Shown here: piece after piece, positions 37,138-45,691 of the stretch
Numbering within the stretch: position 1 is the first letter of the stretch
Layout: each line of letters starts with the position of its first letter
Program-made: the position numbers and the translations under genes
NCBI RefSeq assembly: GCF_003703475.1
Contig: NZ_RDQM01000002.1
Span: forward strand, 62,001-126,000
DNA from: Allofranklinella schreckenbergeri
GTDB lineage: Bacteria > Pseudomonadota > Gammaproteobacteria > Burkholderiales > Burkholderiaceae_C
Length of the DNA: 64,000 bases
Direction of reading: 5' to 3'
The notes under the pieces: model-generated
The model's input: the letters and a program-made list of their open reading frames with translations, nothing else
Databases searched by the model: none
What the model was told of the DNA's origin: nothing

Positions 37138-38106
37138 ATGCCCCGCCAAGATTCCCCATCGCGTCCGCCGCCTCGCTCCAACCCTCGCCGCGCCGAGTCT
37201 GCCGCCAGCACCCCAGCCGACAAGGCCCGCCAAGCCCTGGCCGAGCTGGGGCTGGCGCAAGACGTTTCTGTCGAACTGCTGCAAGCGCTGCACATCCTCA
37301 CTCGCGAAGGACGGCTCAACCAGGATTCGCGCCGCAAGCTCAAGCAGGTGCTGCATTTGGTGCAATTCATCGAGCCGCTGATTCAGGAGGCGGCCCGGGC
37401 CATGCCCGCCGATGGCGCGCCGCCCGATGCAGGCCCCGTGCTGGTGGACCACGGCGCGGGCAAGTCCTACCTGGGCTTTGTGCTGTACGACCTGGTGTTG
37501 CGCCCGTTGGGGCGCGGGCGTGTGGTGAGCGTGGAGTGGCGGCCCGAGCTGATCGCCCGCTCGCAAGCGCTGGCCCAGCGCCTGGGCTTTGCGCGCATGG
37601 CGTTTTTGCCCATGGCCGTGGCCGATGCGCAAAACGCCCCCGAGTTGCCCGCGCGGGTGGACATCGTCACAGCCTTGCACGCCTGTGATAGCGCCACCGA
37701 CGATGCCATCGCCTTCGGCCTGGCCAAACGTGCACGGGCGATGGCGCTGGTGCCTTGCTGCCAGGCCGAGGTTGCCGCCCATCTGCGCATGCACAAAGCC
37801 CTGGCGCTGGCGCGCACGCCCCTGGCCGAGCTGTGGCGCCACCCGCTGCACACGCGCGAGCTGGGCAGCCACCTCACCAACGTCATGCGCTGCCTGTATC
37901 TGGAGGCCCAGGGCTACCAGGTCAGCGTGACCGAACTCACCGGCTGGGAGCACAGCATGAAAAACGAACTCATCATCGCCCGCTACACCGGCCACAAAAA
38001 ACGCAGCGCGCGCCAGCGGCTGGAGGCCATCGCCGCTGAAATGGGCTTGCAGGAGCTGCTGGCGCTGCGCTTTCCCGTGCGCAACGATGGGGGGCGCAGC
38101 CTTTAA
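37138..38106 (+). CDS. SAM-dependent methyltransferase of the Methyltransf_32/TRM13-like group
   Basis: 322 residues from ATG 37138 (MPRQDSPSRPPPRSN). A basic, Pro-rich N-terminus precedes a helical region and the SAM-binding strand VDHGAGKSYLGFVLYDL (about 101-117, DHGAGKSYLG). Later DIVTALHACDSATDDAIAF and ALVPCCQAEVA are characteristic of this group, where the Cys pair may take part in catalysis or metal binding. A tRNA or RNA substrate is suspected but not shown. The longer upstream frame looks non-coding. It is divergent from the PACE gene. Confidence 0.82.
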   Translation: MPRQDSPSRPPPRSNPRRAESAASTPADKARQALAELGLAQDVSVELLQALHILTREGRLNQDSRRKLKQVLHLVQFIEPLIQEAARAMPADGAPPDAGPVLVDHGAGKSYLGFVLYDLVLRPLGRGRVVSVEWRPELIARSQALAQRLGFARMAFLPMAVADAQNAPELPARVDIVTALHACDSATDDAIAFGLAKRARAMALVPCCQAEVAAHLRMHKALALARTPLAELWRHPLHTRELGSHLTNVMRCLYLEAQGYQVSVTELTGWEHSMKNELIIARYTGHKKRSARQRLEAIAAEMGLQELLALRFPVRNDGGRSL

Positions 38107-38196
38107 CACTAGCCTTTAACACTAAGGGTTAATGCTAATATCGCCGCCTTTTCGCACTGCCCCCGTTTACCCTTTCCCCCTCCCACGGCAACCATC

Positions 38197-39423
38197 ATGA
38201 GCAAGACATCGCTGGACAAAAGCAAGATCAAATTCGTTCTGTTCGAAGGCATCCACCCCTCTGCGGTGCAGGTGCTGGAGCAGGATGGTTACACCAATGT
38301 GGAAGTGCTGCCCGGCGCCATGCAGGGCCAGGAGCTGGCGGAGAAAATCGCCGATGCGCACTTTGTGGGCATTCGCTCGCGCACGCAGGTGACGGCCGAG
38401 GTGCTGGAGTCAGCCAAGAAACTGGTGGCCGTGGGCTGCTTTTGCATTGGCACCAACCAGATCGATCTGGAAGCGGCGCGCCGCAAGGGCGTGGCGGTGT
38501 TCAACGCGCCGTATTCCAACACCCGCTCGGTCGCCGAGCTGGTGCTGGGCGAGGCGATTTTGCTGCTGCGCGGCATCCCCGAGAAAAACGCCGTGGCGCA
38601 CCGCGGCGGTTGGCTGAAATCGGCCACCAATGCGTATGAAACGCGCGGCAAGACGCTGGGCATCATCGGCTACGGCTCCATCGGTTCGCAGTTGTCGGTG
38701 CTGGCCGAGTCGCTGGGCATGCATGTGCTGTTTTCCGATGTGGTCACCAAGCTGCCGCTGGGCAACGCCCAGCAGGTGGGCATGGATGAGCTGCTGGCCA
38801 AGAGCGATATCGTGACGTTGCACGTGCCCGAGCTGCCCTCGACCAAGTGGATGATTGGCGCCAAGCAAATCGCGGCGATGAAGGATGGCGCCATCCTCAT
38901 CAACGCCTCGCGCGGCACGGTGGTCGATATCGATGCCCTGGCCGAAGCCTTGCGCAGCAAGAAATTGCTGGGCGCGGCGGTGGATGTGTTCCCGATCGAG
39001 CCCAAGTCCAACAATGAGGAATTCCTCTCGCCCTTGCGCGGCATGGACAACGTCATCATCACCCCGCACATCGGCGGCTCGACGATGGAGGCGCAGGCCA
39101 ATATCGGCCTGGAGGTGGCGGAAAAGCTGGTGCGCTACTCGGACAACGGCACGACGACGACTTCGGTCAACTTCCCCGAGGCTGCACTGCCCGCCCACCC
39201 GGGGCGCGACCGCATCTTGCACATCCACCAGAATGTGCCGGGCGTGATGTCGGCCATCAACCAGGTGTTTTCGGACGCCCAAATCAACGTGGCCGCGCAA
39301 TATCTGCAAACCGACGAGGCGGTGGGCTATGTGGTGATCGATACGGAGGCTGGCGCTGCCGCCAAGGTGATTGAGCCGCTGCGCCAGGTGCCCGGCACCA
39401 TCCGCGCGCGCGTGCTGTTCTGA
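38197..39423 (+). CDS. serA: D-3-phosphoglycerate dehydrogenase
   Basis: 408 residues with the E. coli-type architecture: the substrate domain, a Rossmann domain (GIIGYGSIGSQLSVLAES, given as GIIGYGSIGS, about 150-159), the catalytic Arg in INASRGTVVD, Glu in AVDVFPIEP, His in ITPHIGGSTMEAQANIG, and a C-terminal ACT domain (about 335-408, HIHQNVPGVMSAINQVFSD in its first part). The ACT domain gives feedback inhibition by serine. It oxidises 3-phosphoglycerate to start serine synthesis. The upstream 90 bp contains a tandem repeat of CCTTTAACACTA followed by TAATAT, possibly a -10 box. Confidence 0.96.
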   Translation: MSKTSLDKSKIKFVLFEGIHPSAVQVLEQDGYTNVEVLPGAMQGQELAEKIADAHFVGIRSRTQVTAEVLESAKKLVAVGCFCIGTNQIDLEAARRKGVAVFNAPYSNTRSVAELVLGEAILLLRGIPEKNAVAHRGGWLKSATNAYETRGKTLGIIGYGSIGSQLSVLAESLGMHVLFSDVVTKLPLGNAQQVGMDELLAKSDIVTLHVPELPSTKWMIGAKQIAAMKDGAILINASRGTVVDIDALAEALRSKKLLGAAVDVFPIEPKSNNEEFLSPLRGMDNVIITPHIGGSTMEAQANIGLEVAEKLVRYSDNGTTTTSVNFPEAALPAHPGRDRILHIHQNVPGVMSAINQVFSDAQINVAAQYLQTDEAVGYVVIDTEAGAAAKVIEPLRQVPGTIRARVLF

Positions 39424-39442
39424 TGGCCTGAGATAAAAATCC

Positions 39443-39510
39443 ATTTCAAAAGGATAAAAAAACCGCCTATCATGGCTTGATAGGCGGTTTTTTTGTTTTC
39501 CTTTGAATGA
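39443..39510 (+). repeat. AT-rich palindromic element, copy 13, evolved into a terminator
   Basis: Begins TTTCAAAAGGATAAAAAAAC and ends GTTTTCCTTTGAATGAAA. The family core is replaced by a 17 bp perfect stem. It lies between the convergent serA and can. Confidence 0.75.
39456..39494. terminator. Bidirectional terminator inside element copy 13
   Basis: A 17 bp perfect stem (AAAAAAACCGCCTATCA / TGATAGGCGGTTTTTTT) and a 5-base loop TGGCT, with A7 and T7 on the outer sides. It can end both serA and can transcripts. Confidence 0.88.
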
Positions 39511-39562
39511 AATATTGAAGGAATTGGGGTGACCGGGAGTTGGCGAAGCGATGACGACCCGA

Positions 39563-40222
39563 TTACGATCCGATGGGGCAGAACAGGGGCAGAAAGGCGT
39601 CGGCGCGATCGGAGTAGGCCAGCAGGCTGCCTGTGTGCAGGTCGAAGTACCAGCCGTGCAGGGTGAGGGAGCCGTTATCGAGCCGTTCCTTGACGCAGGC
39701 CATTTTTTCCAGATTCTTGAGCGAGATGAGGATGGAGGCTTGCTCGCAGGCGTGCAGGCGCTCTTCCTCGGTGTGTAGCGAGGGGCTTTTCATCACCAGT
39801 TCGCGGGCGGGCCAGGCCACGTCCATCCAGCGGCGCACATGGTCGTCTTCGGCGATGTCGCCCTGATTGGGTTCGGCCTGCATCAGGGCGCGGATGCCGC
39901 CGCAACTGGCGTGGCCGAGGATGATGATGCGATCGACTTGCAGCACTTGCACGGCGTATTGCACGGCGGCGAGCACAGCTTGCGGCCCCATGCCACTGGA
40001 AGGGGGCACGAGGTTGGCGATGTTGCGCACGGTGAAGATGTCACCGGGGTCGCAGTCCAGCAGCAGGGCCGGATCCACGCGCGAATCGCAGCAGCCAATG
40101 AGCAAGGTGCTGGGGTGCTGGCCTTCTTGCAGATCGCTGTAGAGCTGGGGCGATTCCTCAAAGTAGCGTTGCTGAAAGCGCGCAAAACCGTTGATGAGGT
40201 TGGCAATGTCTTCGATGGGCAT
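39563..40222 (-). CDS. can: Beta-class carbonic anhydrase
   Basis: 219 residues. Zinc ligands are Cys44 (CCDSRVDP, with Asp46 and Arg48), His104 and Cys107 (LGHASCGGI). It follows the E. coli Can layout, with the N-terminal helix FARFQQRYFEESPQLY and the FTVRNIANLVPP segment. It interconverts CO2 and bicarbonate for carboxylation reactions in the cytosol. The C-terminal HGWYFDLHTGSLLAY hairpin is intact. It is convergent with serA and lies 135 bp downstream of moaA on the same strand, with no visible terminator between. Confidence 0.94.
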   Translation of the reverse strand: MPIEDIANLINGFARFQQRYFEESPQLYSDLQEGQHPSTLLIGCCDSRVDPALLLDCDPGDIFTVRNIANLVPPSSGMGPQAVLAAVQYAVQVLQVDRIIILGHASCGGIRALMQAEPNQGDIAEDDHVRRWMDVAWPARELVMKSPSLHTEEERLHACEQASILISLKNLEKMACVKERLDNGSLTLHGWYFDLHTGSLLAYSDRADAFLPLFCPIGS

Positions 40223-40357
40223 AAGAGGCTCACTCCTGTAGAGATCAATGCAGAGGTGCGGCTTTTTCTGCGCGCAGGACAGCCCGCAACGACCCTGGAG
40301 AGGCGCGGGGTCGCCGTCAAAAGCAGCAGCAAGTCGAGATGGGGGGCTTAACTGGCC

Positions 40358-41356
40358 TTAACCGCCTGTTTGGGACATGAAGCGCACGATGCGCTCAGGC
40401 GCGGTGTTGAATTCGTGGCGCTCGGGCTTGGCGGCGATGCCGGCGAGGATGTGCTGGCGCAGGGTGTCGTCGTCAGCGCCTTCGCGCAGGTATTGGCCCA
40501 GGGGGATGCGATCTTCCTGGCCCAGGCACAGATGCAGGGTGCCATCCACAGTCAGGCGCACGCGGTTGCAGCTTTCGCAAAAGTGCTGCGACATGGGGGT
40601 GATGACGCCTAGGGCGGGTGCGCCTTTGCCCGCCGTCCAGTAGCGTGCGGGGCCGCTGTCGCTGGTGTCCAAGGCAGGGACGAGGCCGAAGCGCTCGGCA
40701 ATGCGCGCGCCCATTTGGGTGAGGTTGGCGGCCTGGAACTGGCGCCCGGCGCTGCCCATGGGCATGGTTTCGATCAGGCGCAGGATGAAGCCGCTGGCCA
40801 GCGAGTAGCTCAAGAGGCGTGCCAGCTCGGCCTCGCTGGTTTCGCTGTTGACGACGCAGTTGAGCTTGATGGGGGCAAAGCCGACGCGGCGTGCTTCGGC
40901 CAGGCCGTCGAGCACGTCTTGCAGGCGGTCGCGGCCGGTGATTTCCCGGAATTTGATGGCGTCGATGGTGTCCAGGCTGACGTTGAGGCGTTTGACGCCT
41001 GCGGCTTTGAGGCCAGCGGCATGGCGCGCCAGCATGGTGCCGTTGGTGGACAGGGAGATGTCTTGCACGCCGGGCATGGAGGTGATGCGCCCGACAAGTT
41101 CGGCCAGGTTGCGGCGTGTGAGCGGCTCGCCGCCGGTCAGGCGCACTTTTTTCACGCCCATGTCAACGAACAGGCCAACCAAACGCGCCATTTCTGCATG
41201 GGTGAGCCAGTTGGCTGGCTCCTCAAAGCCTTTGAAGTCTTTGGGCATGCAGTAGGTGCAGCGCAGATCGCAGCGGTCGGTGACCGAGACGCGCAAATAG
41301 CTGATGCGACGATTGAAGCTGTCGATCAGTTGGGATGGGTGGCCTTGTTCTTTCAT
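40358..41356 (-). CDS. moaA: GTP 3',8-cyclase MoaA
   Basis: 332 residues. The radical-SAM cluster motif is C29-x3-C33-x2-C36 (DRCDLRCTYC), and the second [4Fe-4S] cluster is bound by FCESCNRVRLTVDGTLHLC. The C-terminus ends in the Gly-Gly (SQTGG) needed for catalysis. It converts GTP to 3',8-cH2GTP, the first molybdopterin step. Its ATG shares one base with the stop of the parvulin gene upstream, placing it as last gene of the narG operon. No moaC is in this window. Confidence 0.96.
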   Translation of the reverse strand: MKEQGHPSQLIDSFNRRISYLRVSVTDRCDLRCTYCMPKDFKGFEEPANWLTHAEMARLVGLFVDMGVKKVRLTGGEPLTRRNLAELVGRITSMPGVQDISLSTNGTMLARHAAGLKAAGVKRLNVSLDTIDAIKFREITGRDRLQDVLDGLAEARRVGFAPIKLNCVVNSETSEAELARLLSYSLASGFILRLIETMPMGSAGRQFQAANLTQMGARIAERFGLVPALDTSDSGPARYWTAGKGAPALGVITPMSQHFCESCNRVRLTVDGTLHLCLGQEDRIPLGQYLREGADDDTLRQHILAGIAAKPERHEFNTAPERIVRFMSQTGG

Positions 41357-42213
41357 CAGTTTCCTCCTGCGCAGGTGCAGACGTGCCCGTCGCTGCCACA
41401 GCCGCTGCCTGCGGGTTCTGGCAGCGGTTGTGCAGGGGCGCTGGCGCGTTTGCCCTCGTTGGGGTCTAACAGCAAACGGTCGGCGTTGTCGTCATCCAGG
41501 TCGATGCCGGTGATGTCGGCGCGCGAAACCAGCACTTTGGCATATTGGCGCCAGGCCGTATCGCGGCCCAGCGCGCCCAGTGCCTGGGCGATTTCGCCTG
41601 CGATATCTTCATAGGGGCGTAGCTTGCCTTCGCTGCGGCGGTTGACGCGGATGATGTGCAGCCCGTGGCGGCTGTGCACCAGTTTGGGGTGAATGGTACC
41701 TGCGGCAATGCCGAATGCGACGCGCTCGAACTCGGGCACGGTGTCGCCGCGGCTGATTTGGCCCAGATTGCCACCCAGGGCAGAGGAGGGGCAATTGGAG
41801 TAGTGGCGGGCGAATTCGGCAAAGCGCTCGGGTTGCTCTTGCAGGCGCGCGAGCACGTCTTCGGCTTGCAGGATCAGCCCTTGCAGGTTAACGCCAGGGG
41901 TGACCTGGAACAGGATGTGGTCGGCTTCGATGCATTCACCGACCACGTAGCGGGCCTGGTTGGCGGCATAGAAGCGGCGGCAGGCGTCGTCATCGGGGGT
42001 GGGGTAGGGCGCTTGTTGTTCGAGCAGGTCGGAGACGGCTTGCTCCTCATCGGCGGTATCGATGCCCAGGCGGGCGGCTTCATCAAGCATGACGCGCCGC
42101 AGAATGCGCGCGATGACGGCCTGGTGCAGGGGGTTATCGGCATCCTGGTGCTTGGGCAGTTCCTGCTCGACTTCGGCATCGCACAGCTCTACGCCGTTGA
42201 CTGTGATGGGCAT
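41356..42213 (-). CDS. Parvulin-type peptidyl-prolyl isomerase of the nar operon
   Basis: 285 residues without a signal peptide. An N-terminal helical region (about 1-90) precedes a parvulin domain (about 95-200) with the markers HILFQVTP, FAEFARHYSNCPSSALGGNLG and HSRHGLHIIRVNRR. Such NifM-like isomerases recur between narI and moaA in betaproteobacteria and pseudomonads and are thought to help fold or mature nitrate reductase. The C-terminal tail is Cys-rich (GCGSDGHVCTCAGG) and could bind a metal. Translation is coupled to moaA by a one-base overlap. Confidence 0.88.
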   Translation of the reverse strand: MPITVNGVELCDAEVEQELPKHQDADNPLHQAVIARILRRVMLDEAARLGIDTADEEQAVSDLLEQQAPYPTPDDDACRRFYAANQARYVVGECIEADHILFQVTPGVNLQGLILQAEDVLARLQEQPERFAEFARHYSNCPSSALGGNLGQISRGDTVPEFERVAFGIAAGTIHPKLVHSRHGLHIIRVNRRSEGKLRPYEDIAGEIAQALGALGRDTAWRQYAKVLVSRADITGIDLDDDNADRLLLDPNEGKRASAPAQPLPEPAGSGCGSDGHVCTCAGGN

Positions 42214-42296
42214 GGGTTATTCCTCCGTCCTCATGGCTTGGATGGGGCGCCGCGCGCAAGGCTGGGGGGCCGCTGCGCGCGGGCGCCGGGGGGACA

Positions 42297-42983
42297 TCAG
42301 GCGCGTGGGCGCACCAGTTGCCATGCGCGGGTGACGTAGGCGGCGCTGGCAAAGCCGCTCCAGACGTGCACCATGCGGGTGAAGGGGAAGATCAGGAAGA
42401 AGGTCATGCCCATGAAGATGTGCAGCTTGAACAGCAGGTGCGTATCTTTCAGGAATTCAGCCGCGCCGCCACGGAAGGTGACGATGTGCTGCGCCCACTC
42501 CATGAACAGCACCATTTCATGGCCGTCGAGGTGGCCCATGCTCACGAAGATGGTGGACAGGCCCAGCAGCAAGGTGATGAGCAGCCACACCAGCACGAGC
42601 TTGTCGCGCCATGTGCTGTTGACGTGGATGCGGCTGATGGTGAAGCGGCGGTGGATCAGGATGAGCAAGCCCACCAGCGCCATGGTGCCGAAGATGCCGC
42701 CCATGACCATGGCGAAGATTTGCTTGGCGCCGTGGCTGACGCCCAGCACGTGCCAGAACCACAGCGGCGTGAGCAGGCCAACCAGGTGACCAAAGAACAC
42801 GGCCAGCACGCCAACGTGAAAGAGGATGCTGCCGATACGCAATTGGCCGCGGTGCAGCAGCTCGCTGGAATCGGCCTTCCAGGAATACTGTTCGCGGTCG
42901 AAACGCACCAAGCTGCCAAAGAGGAAGATCGAGAGGCAAATATAGGGATAGATGCCGAAGAAGAATTGGTTGAAGGTGTTCAT
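42297..42983 (-). CDS. narI: Respiratory nitrate reductase gamma subunit (cytochrome b)
   Basis: 228 residues, five TM helices. The four heme-b ligand histidines are present: one in ILFHVGVLAVFFGHLVG (two His, about 56 and 66) and two in the C-terminal TLLFKLHIFMGMTFFLIFPFTRMVHVW stretch, given as LLFKLHIFMGM and FTRMVHVW. The N-terminus FFFGIYPYICLSIFLFGSLVR is typical of NarI. It takes electrons from quinol at the inner membrane and passes them to NarH. It starts 12 bp after narJ. Confidence 0.96.
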   Translation of the reverse strand: MNTFNQFFFGIYPYICLSIFLFGSLVRFDREQYSWKADSSELLHRGQLRIGSILFHVGVLAVFFGHLVGLLTPLWFWHVLGVSHGAKQIFAMVMGGIFGTMALVGLLILIHRRFTISRIHVNSTWRDKLVLVWLLITLLLGLSTIFVSMGHLDGHEMVLFMEWAQHIVTFRGGAAEFLKDTHLLFKLHIFMGMTFFLIFPFTRMVHVWSGFASAAYVTRAWQLVRPRA

Positions 42984-42995
42984 GGTGGGGCTTCC

Positions 42996-43658
42996 TTACT
43001 GTGATGCGGGCAGGCTTGCCTTGGGGTAGAACTTGATGACGTTTTCCAGGCTGGGCTTGAGCAGCGGCTCCAGACCGGCGAGGTCGGGGCCAAAGGTTTC
43101 CATGGCTTCGTCCATGTCGCGCACGGGCGGCACGCTCAGCGGCTGCGGCTGCACGGGGCTGAGCGCTACCACCGCATGGAGTACGGCGGCGTAGGGCGAT
43201 TGGGCCTGTTCGAGCTGCCGGGCGATGTGGGCGATGACATGCACGGCATCGCCAAGCAGCTTTTGCGCTTGCTCTGGGGGGATGTGGGCAAAAAACTCCA
43301 GCAGCGCGGGCAGATAGTCGGGCAATTCGCCGTCGCCCAGTTCGTAGCCGTATTTGCGGTATTCCTGGAGCAAGTCCACCATGGCGGAGCCGCGGTCGCG
43401 GTCCTCGCCATAGACGTGCTCAAAGATATACATGGCGTTGGTGCGGCTGCGGTCGAAGGTCAGGACGTACTTCTCTTGCAGGGTGCGCAGGCTTTGGCTT
43501 TGCAGGTAGTCCAGAAAGCCTTGCAGGCTCTGGCGGCTGCTGGCCAGCTCGGGCCATTGGTGCAGTGCGGCCTCGAATTCGGGCAGCGCTTGCAGCAAAT
43601 CGGCCTCTGGATAGCACAGCAGCGCCGATAGCCATTTGTAAACGGGGCGGCCTTGCAT
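42996..43658 (-). CDS. narJ: Nitrate reductase assembly chaperone NarJ
   Basis: 220 residues from ATG 43658. All-helical TorD-family fold with the NarJ landmarks KWLSALLCYPEADLL near the start, YVLTFDRSRTNAMYIFEHVYGEDRDRGSAM, given as YVLTFDRS and LFEHVYGEDRDRG-like YIFEHVYGEDRDRG, and PDYLPALLEFFAH. It holds apo-NarG until the molybdenum cofactor and FS0 cluster are in. Its start overlaps the narH stop by one base (TGATG). A longer frame to 43796 lies inside narH and is rejected. Confidence 0.94.
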   Translation of the reverse strand: MQGRPVYKWLSALLCYPEADLLQALPEFEAALHQWPELASSRQSLQGFLDYLQSQSLRTLQEKYVLTFDRSRTNAMYIFEHVYGEDRDRGSAMVDLLQEYRKYGYELGDGELPDYLPALLEFFAHIPPEQAQKLLGDAVHVIAHIARQLEQAQSPYAAVLHAVVALSPVQPQPLSVPPVRDMDEAMETFGPDLAGLEPLLKPSLENVIKFYPKASLPASQ

Positions 43659-45217
43659 CAGTGCACCCCTTTTTCCCGGTTGGCCCGGATGTCCTTGCGG
43701 CGCTCGAAGAAGATGACAGGGGACTCCTTGCGCTTGCCAAACAGGTTTTCTGTTGTGGCGCCGCCTGAGCAGCCATTGCCGAAGGTGAAGCCGCAAGCGC
43801 CTTTTTCGTCAAAGCTGTTTTCCACCATCTCTTTATGGCTGGAGGGGATCACGAAGCGGTCTTCATAGTTGGCGATGGCCATGATTTGGTACATGTCCTC
43901 CACCATGGCGGGCGTGAGCCCCGTACCTGCAAGCACTTCTTCCTGCTGCTGGCCGTGCACGACTTCGCCGCGCTTGAAGCGGCGCATGGCGATCATGCGC
44001 TCCAGGGCAAGCTTGATCGGCTCGACCTTGCCTGCGGTCAGCAAGTTGGCCAGATAGCGCAGCGGGATGCGCATTTCGTCCACGTTGGGGATGATGCCGT
44101 TGGCGCCGATGCGCCCGCTCTCCAGCGCCGATTGGATGGGCGAGAGTGGCGGGATGTACCAGACCATGGGCAGCGTGCGGTACTCAGGGTGCAAGGGGAA
44201 GGCGACCTTCCACTCCATCGCCATTTTGTAGATGGGCGACTGCTTGGCCGCATCCAGCCAGGATTGGCTGATGCCTTGCTTGAGGGCTTCGCGCTGCACC
44301 GCAGGGTCGTGCGGGTTCAGGAAGATGTCGAGCTGGGCTTCGTACAGGTCTTGCGGGTTTTCAATGGCCGCAGCGGCTTCGATCTTGTCTGCGTCGTAAA
44401 GCAGCACGCCCAGATAGCGGATGCGGCCCACGCAGGTTTCAGAGCAGACGGTGGGCTGGCCCGATTCGATACGCGGATAGCAGAAGATGCATTTCTCGGC
44501 TTTGCCGGATGTCCAGTTGTAGTAAATCTTTTTGTAAGGGCAGCCAGAGATGCACATGCGCCAGCCGCGGCATTTGTCCTGGTCGATGAGGACGATGCCG
44601 TCGTCTTCGCGCTTGTAGATGCTGCCCGAGGGGCAGGAGGCAACGCAGGCGGGGTTGAGGCAGTGCTCGCACAGGCGCGGCAGATACATCATGAAGGTGT
44701 TTTCAAAGGCGGCGAGCATTTCTTTCTGCACGCCTTCAAACAGCATGTCCTTGCTGCGTTTTTCAAATTCGCCAGCGAGGTCGTCTTCCCAGTTGGGGCC
44801 CCATTCGACCTTGTCCATCTTTTGGCCTGTGAGCACGGAGATGGGGCGCGCGGTCGGCGCAGTTTTCATGCGCGGGGCGTTTTGCAGGTGCTCGTAGTCG
44901 TAGGTGAACGGCTCGTAGTAATCGTCGATTTGCGGCAGGTTGGGGTTGGCAAAGATATTGGCCAGGATTTGCAGCTTGCCGCCTTGTTTGGGCACGAGCT
45001 TGCCGTTGGCTTTGCGTACCCAGCCGCCTTTCCATTTGTCCTGGTTTTCCCACTCCTTGGGGTAACCGATGCCGGGCTTGGTTTCCACGTTGTTGAACCA
45101 GGCGTACTCCACGCCATCGCGCGAAGTCCAAACGTTTTTGCAGGTCACGGAACAGGTGTGGCAGCCAATGCATTTGTCCAGGTTCAGAACCATGCCGACT
45201 TGTGCTCTGATTTTCAT
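43658..45217 (-). CDS. narH: Respiratory nitrate reductase beta subunit (iron-sulfur protein)
   Basis: 519 residues. Four Cys clusters bind three [4Fe-4S] and one [3Fe-4S]: CIGCHTCSVTCKNVW at about 16-30, CEHCLNPACVASCPSG at about 184-199, CRGWRMCISGCPYKK at about 217-231 (Trp in the second position marks the [3Fe-4S] cluster) and CIFCYPRIESGQPTVCSETC later. It transfers electrons from NarI heme to NarG. The layout matches E. coli NarH throughout. It lies 58 bp downstream of the cupin gene, which separates it from narG. Confidence 0.97.
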   Translation of the reverse strand: MKIRAQVGMVLNLDKCIGCHTCSVTCKNVWTSRDGVEYAWFNNVETKPGIGYPKEWENQDKWKGGWVRKANGKLVPKQGGKLQILANIFANPNLPQIDDYYEPFTYDYEHLQNAPRMKTAPTARPISVLTGQKMDKVEWGPNWEDDLAGEFEKRSKDMLFEGVQKEMLAAFENTFMMYLPRLCEHCLNPACVASCPSGSIYKREDDGIVLIDQDKCRGWRMCISGCPYKKIYYNWTSGKAEKCIFCYPRIESGQPTVCSETCVGRIRYLGVLLYDADKIEAAAAIENPQDLYEAQLDIFLNPHDPAVQREALKQGISQSWLDAAKQSPIYKMAMEWKVAFPLHPEYRTLPMVWYIPPLSPIQSALESGRIGANGIIPNVDEMRIPLRYLANLLTAGKVEPIKLALERMIAMRRFKRGEVVHGQQQEEVLAGTGLTPAMVEDMYQIMAIANYEDRFVIPSSHKEMVENSFDEKGACGFTFGNGCSGGATTENLFGKRKESPVIFFERRKDIRANREKGVH

Positions 45218-45275
45218 GGGGGTGTTCCTTTTGGTGGTTATCTGGGGGATTGACGAAATCGCTTGAGTGAGGGCC

Positions 45276-45638
45276 TCAACTCAATGGCTCAAAGCCTGCA
45301 CTGACTGGGATCACGGACACCAGCACGCAGTCTTGCTGGGCTGTGTTGCGCACGCCGTGGCACTGGTGGCGTCCAATGAGGACGATGTGCCCGGCATGCA
45401 CGGTGCGGTGGCTTTGAGCGTCGTCGAGCAGCTCGGCGCTGCCTTGCAGCACAAACCAGATGTCTGTGCCGTGTGGGTGGCGGTGCGGCGGCAGACTGGC
45501 CCCAGGGGGGATCTGCCACAGCACCAGGTTGATGCCATCCACGGTTTGCAGCAAGGTGCGCACCGACTGTTGGGGCTGGGCCTGAAGATGGGCCGCAATG
45601 TCCAGCACATGAGGCAGGGCAGGTATTGGGTGATCCAT
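45276..45638 (-). CDS. Cupin-domain protein inserted between narG and narH
   Basis: 120 residues from ATG 45638; AAGGA lies 8 bases upstream, while the in-frame ATG at 45647 overlaps it. The single cupin barrel has motif 1 PPHRHPHGTDIWFVLQG (about 50-66, His-rich) and motif 2 GHIVLIGRHQCHGVRN (about 85-100), which supplies metal-binding His residues. No signal peptide. Cupins of this size act as small-molecule sensors or metalloenzymes. Position between narG and narH on the same strand implies coexpression with nitrate reductase. The function is unknown. Confidence 0.85.
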   Translation of the reverse strand: MDHPIPALPHVLDIAAHLQAQPQQSVRTLLQTVDGINLVLWQIPPGASLPPHRHPHGTDIWFVLQGSAELLDDAQSHRTVHAGHIVLIGRHQCHGVRNTAQQDCVLVSVIPVSAGFEPLS

Positions 45639-45691
45639 GGCGTGCATCCTTGTCAGTCGGCTCTCAAGCAATCTGTCTTTCGCGGTGCTTG

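Noticed and set aside
36982-38109. Long leftward open frame continuing the PACE gene to 38109
   Set aside because: It lies antisense to the methyltransferase gene, has no conserved sequence, and the PACE protein has a clear start at 36981.
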